7,322 nt of DNA from Anaerolinea thermophila (GTDB taxonomy: Bacteria; Chloroflexota; Anaerolineae; Anaerolineales; DRKV01): positions 1-7,322 of the forward strand of contig DYKW01000091.1 in assembly GCA_020722405.1 (NCBI GenBank), read 5' to 3'. Shown here in pieces: positions 6,005 to 7,322 of the stretch (its first letter is position 1; each line of letters begins with the position of its first letter). The notes under the pieces are model-generated. The model was given only the letters and a program-made list of their open reading frames with translations. It had not been told where the DNA came from and made no database searches. Both the position numbers and the translations under genes were made by a program.

Positions 6005-6172
6005 CTGTCATCGACCGGTGAGTTTCATCCCTGCCGGGGATTTGCTCCTTGGGTGGGCCCAATGGCCGCTTTTCAGAGAACGCATCCCAACGGGTCCTTT
6101 TACCTGAGAGTTTCATCTACACAAGGTAGACTTGCCCCTTCGGTGTCCGGAAGACGGCTCTCTCCCCGTTGG
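6002..6172 (-). ncRNA. Tandem glycine riboswitch (two aptamers)
   Basis: A cis-regulatory RNA in the gcv leader. Aptamer 1 (6172-6087) is closed by a perfect 8-bp helix between CCAACGGG and CCCGTTGG. It contains the conserved blocks GGAGAGAG, CACCGAAGGGGCAA and GAAACTCTCAGGTAAAAGG, plus a TCTAC/GTAGA hairpin. After a 7-base linker, aptamer 2 (6079-6002) is closed by TCTCTG pairing with CAGGGA. It keeps CAAGGAGCAA, an ATCCC/GGGAT hairpin, GAAACTC and GATGACAGG, but is more divergent, as second aptamers often are. The 3' closing strand overlaps the terminator at 5972-6004. Glycine binding should stabilise aptamer 2, disrupt the terminator and switch gcvH-gcvPA-gcvPB on. No convincing promoter was identified upstream; the best -10-like word, CACAAT at 6191-6186, has no good -35 partner. 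Confidence 0.95.
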
Positions 6173-6249
6173 TTTGGGTGATGCAATTGTGGAAAACGGT
6201 CCCCCCGAGGGAAACAAACTCGACTTTCAGGTGGTTGCGCACCCCAGGG

Positions 6250-6666
6250 TTAGACAGCTCCCAGAGATTCTACCCAGTCCCCAACCAGCCAATAGCGAAA
6301 GTCTTCGCCCTGATTGGCTTTTAGACCGGCCATGATACCGTAGCCCATCACTCCCAACGGAAGAAGAGACAATAAGCAGGCAATCGGAAGCAGCAGCATG
6401 CCAATCAGAATAGCACTCAACAGGCCGGTGATGAACCAGATTATCGCCACGAGCAACGTGCCGCCGCCCCAAAAGACCAACTGATACAAGAAGGCCTGGA
6501 AAGCCTGAAAGGCGACGTAGCGTGAACGTTCGCGGTATATGGCGTAAATCGCCAACGCAACGATGATGCCGAAAAAGCCACTGATCAGGTTGAGCAGCAC
6601 ACTCAAGTGTGCCAACATTGCCCAGGTGTGCTCTTCCTCTGGAGAAATTGGTGATTGGGTTTCCAT
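6250..6666 (-). CDS. DUF4870-type small membrane protein
   Basis: A 138-residue inner-membrane protein. It has a short acidic N-terminus (EEEHTWAMLAH) and about three to four hydrophobic segments (roughly 15-44, 57-80 and 82-112). The loop YRERSRYVAFQAFQAFLYQ (44-62) resembles the conserved loop of the DUF4870 family. The function of this family is unknown. The start at 6666 has no Shine-Dalgarno sequence. Instead TATAAT ends 6 bases before the ATG, which suggests a leaderless mRNA. A second, shorter DUF4870-like gene lies directly upstream in the same direction, and the gcv riboswitch begins 78 bp downstream of the stop codon with no clear terminator between. I infer no functional link to glycine metabolism. 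Confidence 0.82.
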   Translation of the reverse strand: METQSPISPEEEHTWAMLAHLSVLLNLISGFFGIIVALAIYAIYRERSRYVAFQAFQAFLYQLVFWGGGTLLVAIIWFITGLLSAILIGMLLLPIACLLSLLPLGVMGYGIMAGLKANQGEDFRYWLVGDWVESLGAV

Positions 6667-6672
6667 GAGTAA

Positions 6673-6678
6673 ATTATA
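6673..6678 (-). promoter_or_regulatory. Perfect -10 box, possible leaderless promoter
   Basis: The minus strand reads TATAAT and then six bases (TTACTC) before the ATG at 6666. Transcription from such a -10 box would begin at or next to the A of the start codon. The hexamer 17 bases upstream, GCACCA, is a poor -35 match. There is no purine-rich ribosome-binding site in the gap. Confidence 0.55.
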
Positions 6679-6770
6679 CTGCCTTTAGCGGGGGATGGTG
6701 CAGAGATCTGTCATTATTCCCCGCCGTGTGGGTCATCATGCCATCGCCCACTACCACCTCTGGTGACATT

Positions 6771-6805
6771 GAACAAAATGACACAGGTTTAGCCTGTGCC
6801 ACTTT
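6771..6805 (-). terminator. Intrinsic terminator after the 111-residue membrane protein gene
   Basis: On the minus strand, 6805-6793 (AAAGTGGCACAGG) pairs with 6787-6775 (CCTGTGTCATTTT) over a 5-base loop, giving 13 bp with two G-U pairs. The 3' arm ends in TTTT followed by GTT. It lies 17 bp past the stop codon of the gene at 6823-7158. It separates that gene from its downstream neighbour, which has its own -10 box. Confidence 0.75.
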
Positions 6806-6822
6806 GTCGCAACCTTGGGATT

Positions 6823-7158
6823 TTAGACCCAACCTTGGTTTTTGATGAAATTTGTCAGGATGGGTAGCTCCTGATAGTGCCCCTGGTAGGCTTCGTAGGC
6901 CGGCCAGAGGGTGATAAACCACAGCAGCGGTACGCAGATGGCGCCGATGCCGAGGGTCACGGTGCTCAGGATGATGCCGACAACCCCTAACACAATATTG
7001 AAAGCCAGCGATTGCACGGCGTGATACTTAATGAAAGGACGTGCCTTTTTGTCCTCCATGAACAGGACGATTAAGGCAATAATGACAATGGGGTATCCCA
7101 GGGCTGCCCATAACTTGTCATCGCTGGTGATTTCAGGGGTAAATTGTTGTTCACTCAT
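6823..7158 (-). CDS. DUF4870-type small membrane protein
   Basis: A 111-residue membrane protein with about three hydrophobic segments (roughly 17-34, 48-66 and 68-88). The charged loop EDKKARPFIKYHAVQSLAFN (35-54) and the ending PILTNFIKNQGWV look typical of DUF4870 proteins. Function unknown. The ATG at 7158 follows a strong AGGAGGAA (7172-7165) with 6 bases between, unlike the leaderless start of its neighbour. Both proteins share the aromatic and hydrophobic pattern after a charged loop, so they may be distant paralogues, but their sequences are clearly different. The gene appears to be transcribed alone, with a terminator at 6771-6805. Confidence 0.85.
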   Translation of the reverse strand: MSEQQFTPEITSDDKLWAALGYPIVIIALIVLFMEDKKARPFIKYHAVQSLAFNIVLGVVGIILSTVTLGIGAICVPLLWFITLWPAYEAYQGHYQELPILTNFIKNQGWV

Positions 7159-7229
7159 TGTTTGTTCCTCCTACAGGAATGTTGTTGAGAAAAGGGAAAT
7201 AGTAACTTATGCCCGTGCGGGCTATTTCA

Positions 7230-7257
7230 ATTGTACACCAATCTTACGAGAATACAA
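7230..7257 (-). promoter_or_regulatory. Tentative promoter for the 111-residue membrane protein gene
   Basis: On the minus strand TTGTAT (7257-7252) and TACAAT (7235-7230) are separated by 16 bases. The -10 word matches five of six consensus bases and the -35 word only three. The -35 word directly abuts dispersed repeat copy B. A small GCCCG/CGGGC hairpin (7211-7222) lies in the predicted leader. Confidence 0.3.
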
Positions 7258-7322
7258 GCAGCAATTCAAAATCTAAAACCCTTTGCCACTGATTTCACGG
7301 ATTTTGACCGATTGTGTAATCG
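7258..7322. repeat. 65-bp dispersed repeat, copy B (reaches window edge)
   Basis: It matches 1936-2000 over 65 bases with three substitutions and no gaps. Homology ends sharply on the left, near the shared GCAGC. On the right it reaches the last base of the window, while in copy A recognisable similarity cannot be tested beyond 2000, so the true element may be longer. Confidence 0.85.

Noticed and set aside
6674..6922. An 82-codon minus-strand frame between the two membrane protein genes
   Set aside because: It overlaps the end of the 111-residue gene in another frame, crosses its terminator, and has no ribosome-binding site or membrane pattern.
1936..7322. A composite mobile element bounded by the 65-bp direct repeats
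   Set aside because: The enclosed genes are housekeeping-type, there is no transposase or integrase, and the repeats look like ordinary dispersed intergenic elements.

Overview
The window looks like ordinary bacterial chromosome from a metabolically normal, non-mobile region. The best guess is a Chloroflexota relative of the Anaerolineae type. This is an inference from four things: a glycine decarboxylase P-protein split into two subunits, a TGS-domain nucleoside kinase, small DUF4870 membrane proteins, and intergenic DNA crowded with degenerate short repeats. No marker gene in the window settles the taxonomy. All six genes I accept lie on the minus strand, so transcription runs from high to low coordinates.

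Layout, in the direction of transcription. A 65-bp dispersed repeat sits at the right edge (7258-7322). Next come two small DUF4870-type membrane protein genes (6823-7158 and 6250-6666), separated by an intrinsic terminator; the second appears to have a leaderless promoter. A tandem glycine riboswitch (about 6002-6172) follows, and an intrinsic terminator (5972-6004) overlaps the last helix of its second aptamer. The switch precedes gcvH (5531-5923), gcvPA (4025-5383) and gcvPB (2584-4032). gcvPA and gcvPB overlap by 8 bp. A strong terminator (2530-2573) closes the operon. The glycine genes supply the lipoyl carrier H-protein and both halves of the PLP-dependent decarboxylase. gcvT (aminomethyltransferase) and the lipoamide dehydrogenase are absent, so the complete cleavage system must be finished by genes elsewhere.

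An 813-bp gene-free stretch (1771-2583) is packed with repeats. It holds a second copy of the 65-bp repeat, a REP-like element with ATTGC/GCAAT arms, two near-identical 91-bp repeats 119 bp apart, a five-unit heptamer array and a six-unit octamer array. The last gene (55-1770) encodes a fusion of a TGS domain, a decayed threonyl-tRNA-synthetase editing-like domain and a uridine-kinase-type P-loop kinase.

I found no convincing novel multi-gene system. The most unusual signal is a degenerate 8-bp tandem repeat family (roughly NNRAYYAY). It occurs just downstream of three different genes (kinase, gcvPB, gcvH), each time in strict 8-bp register, and in one place it abuts a 7-bp repeat array. The riboswitch is the best-supported functional regulatory element.
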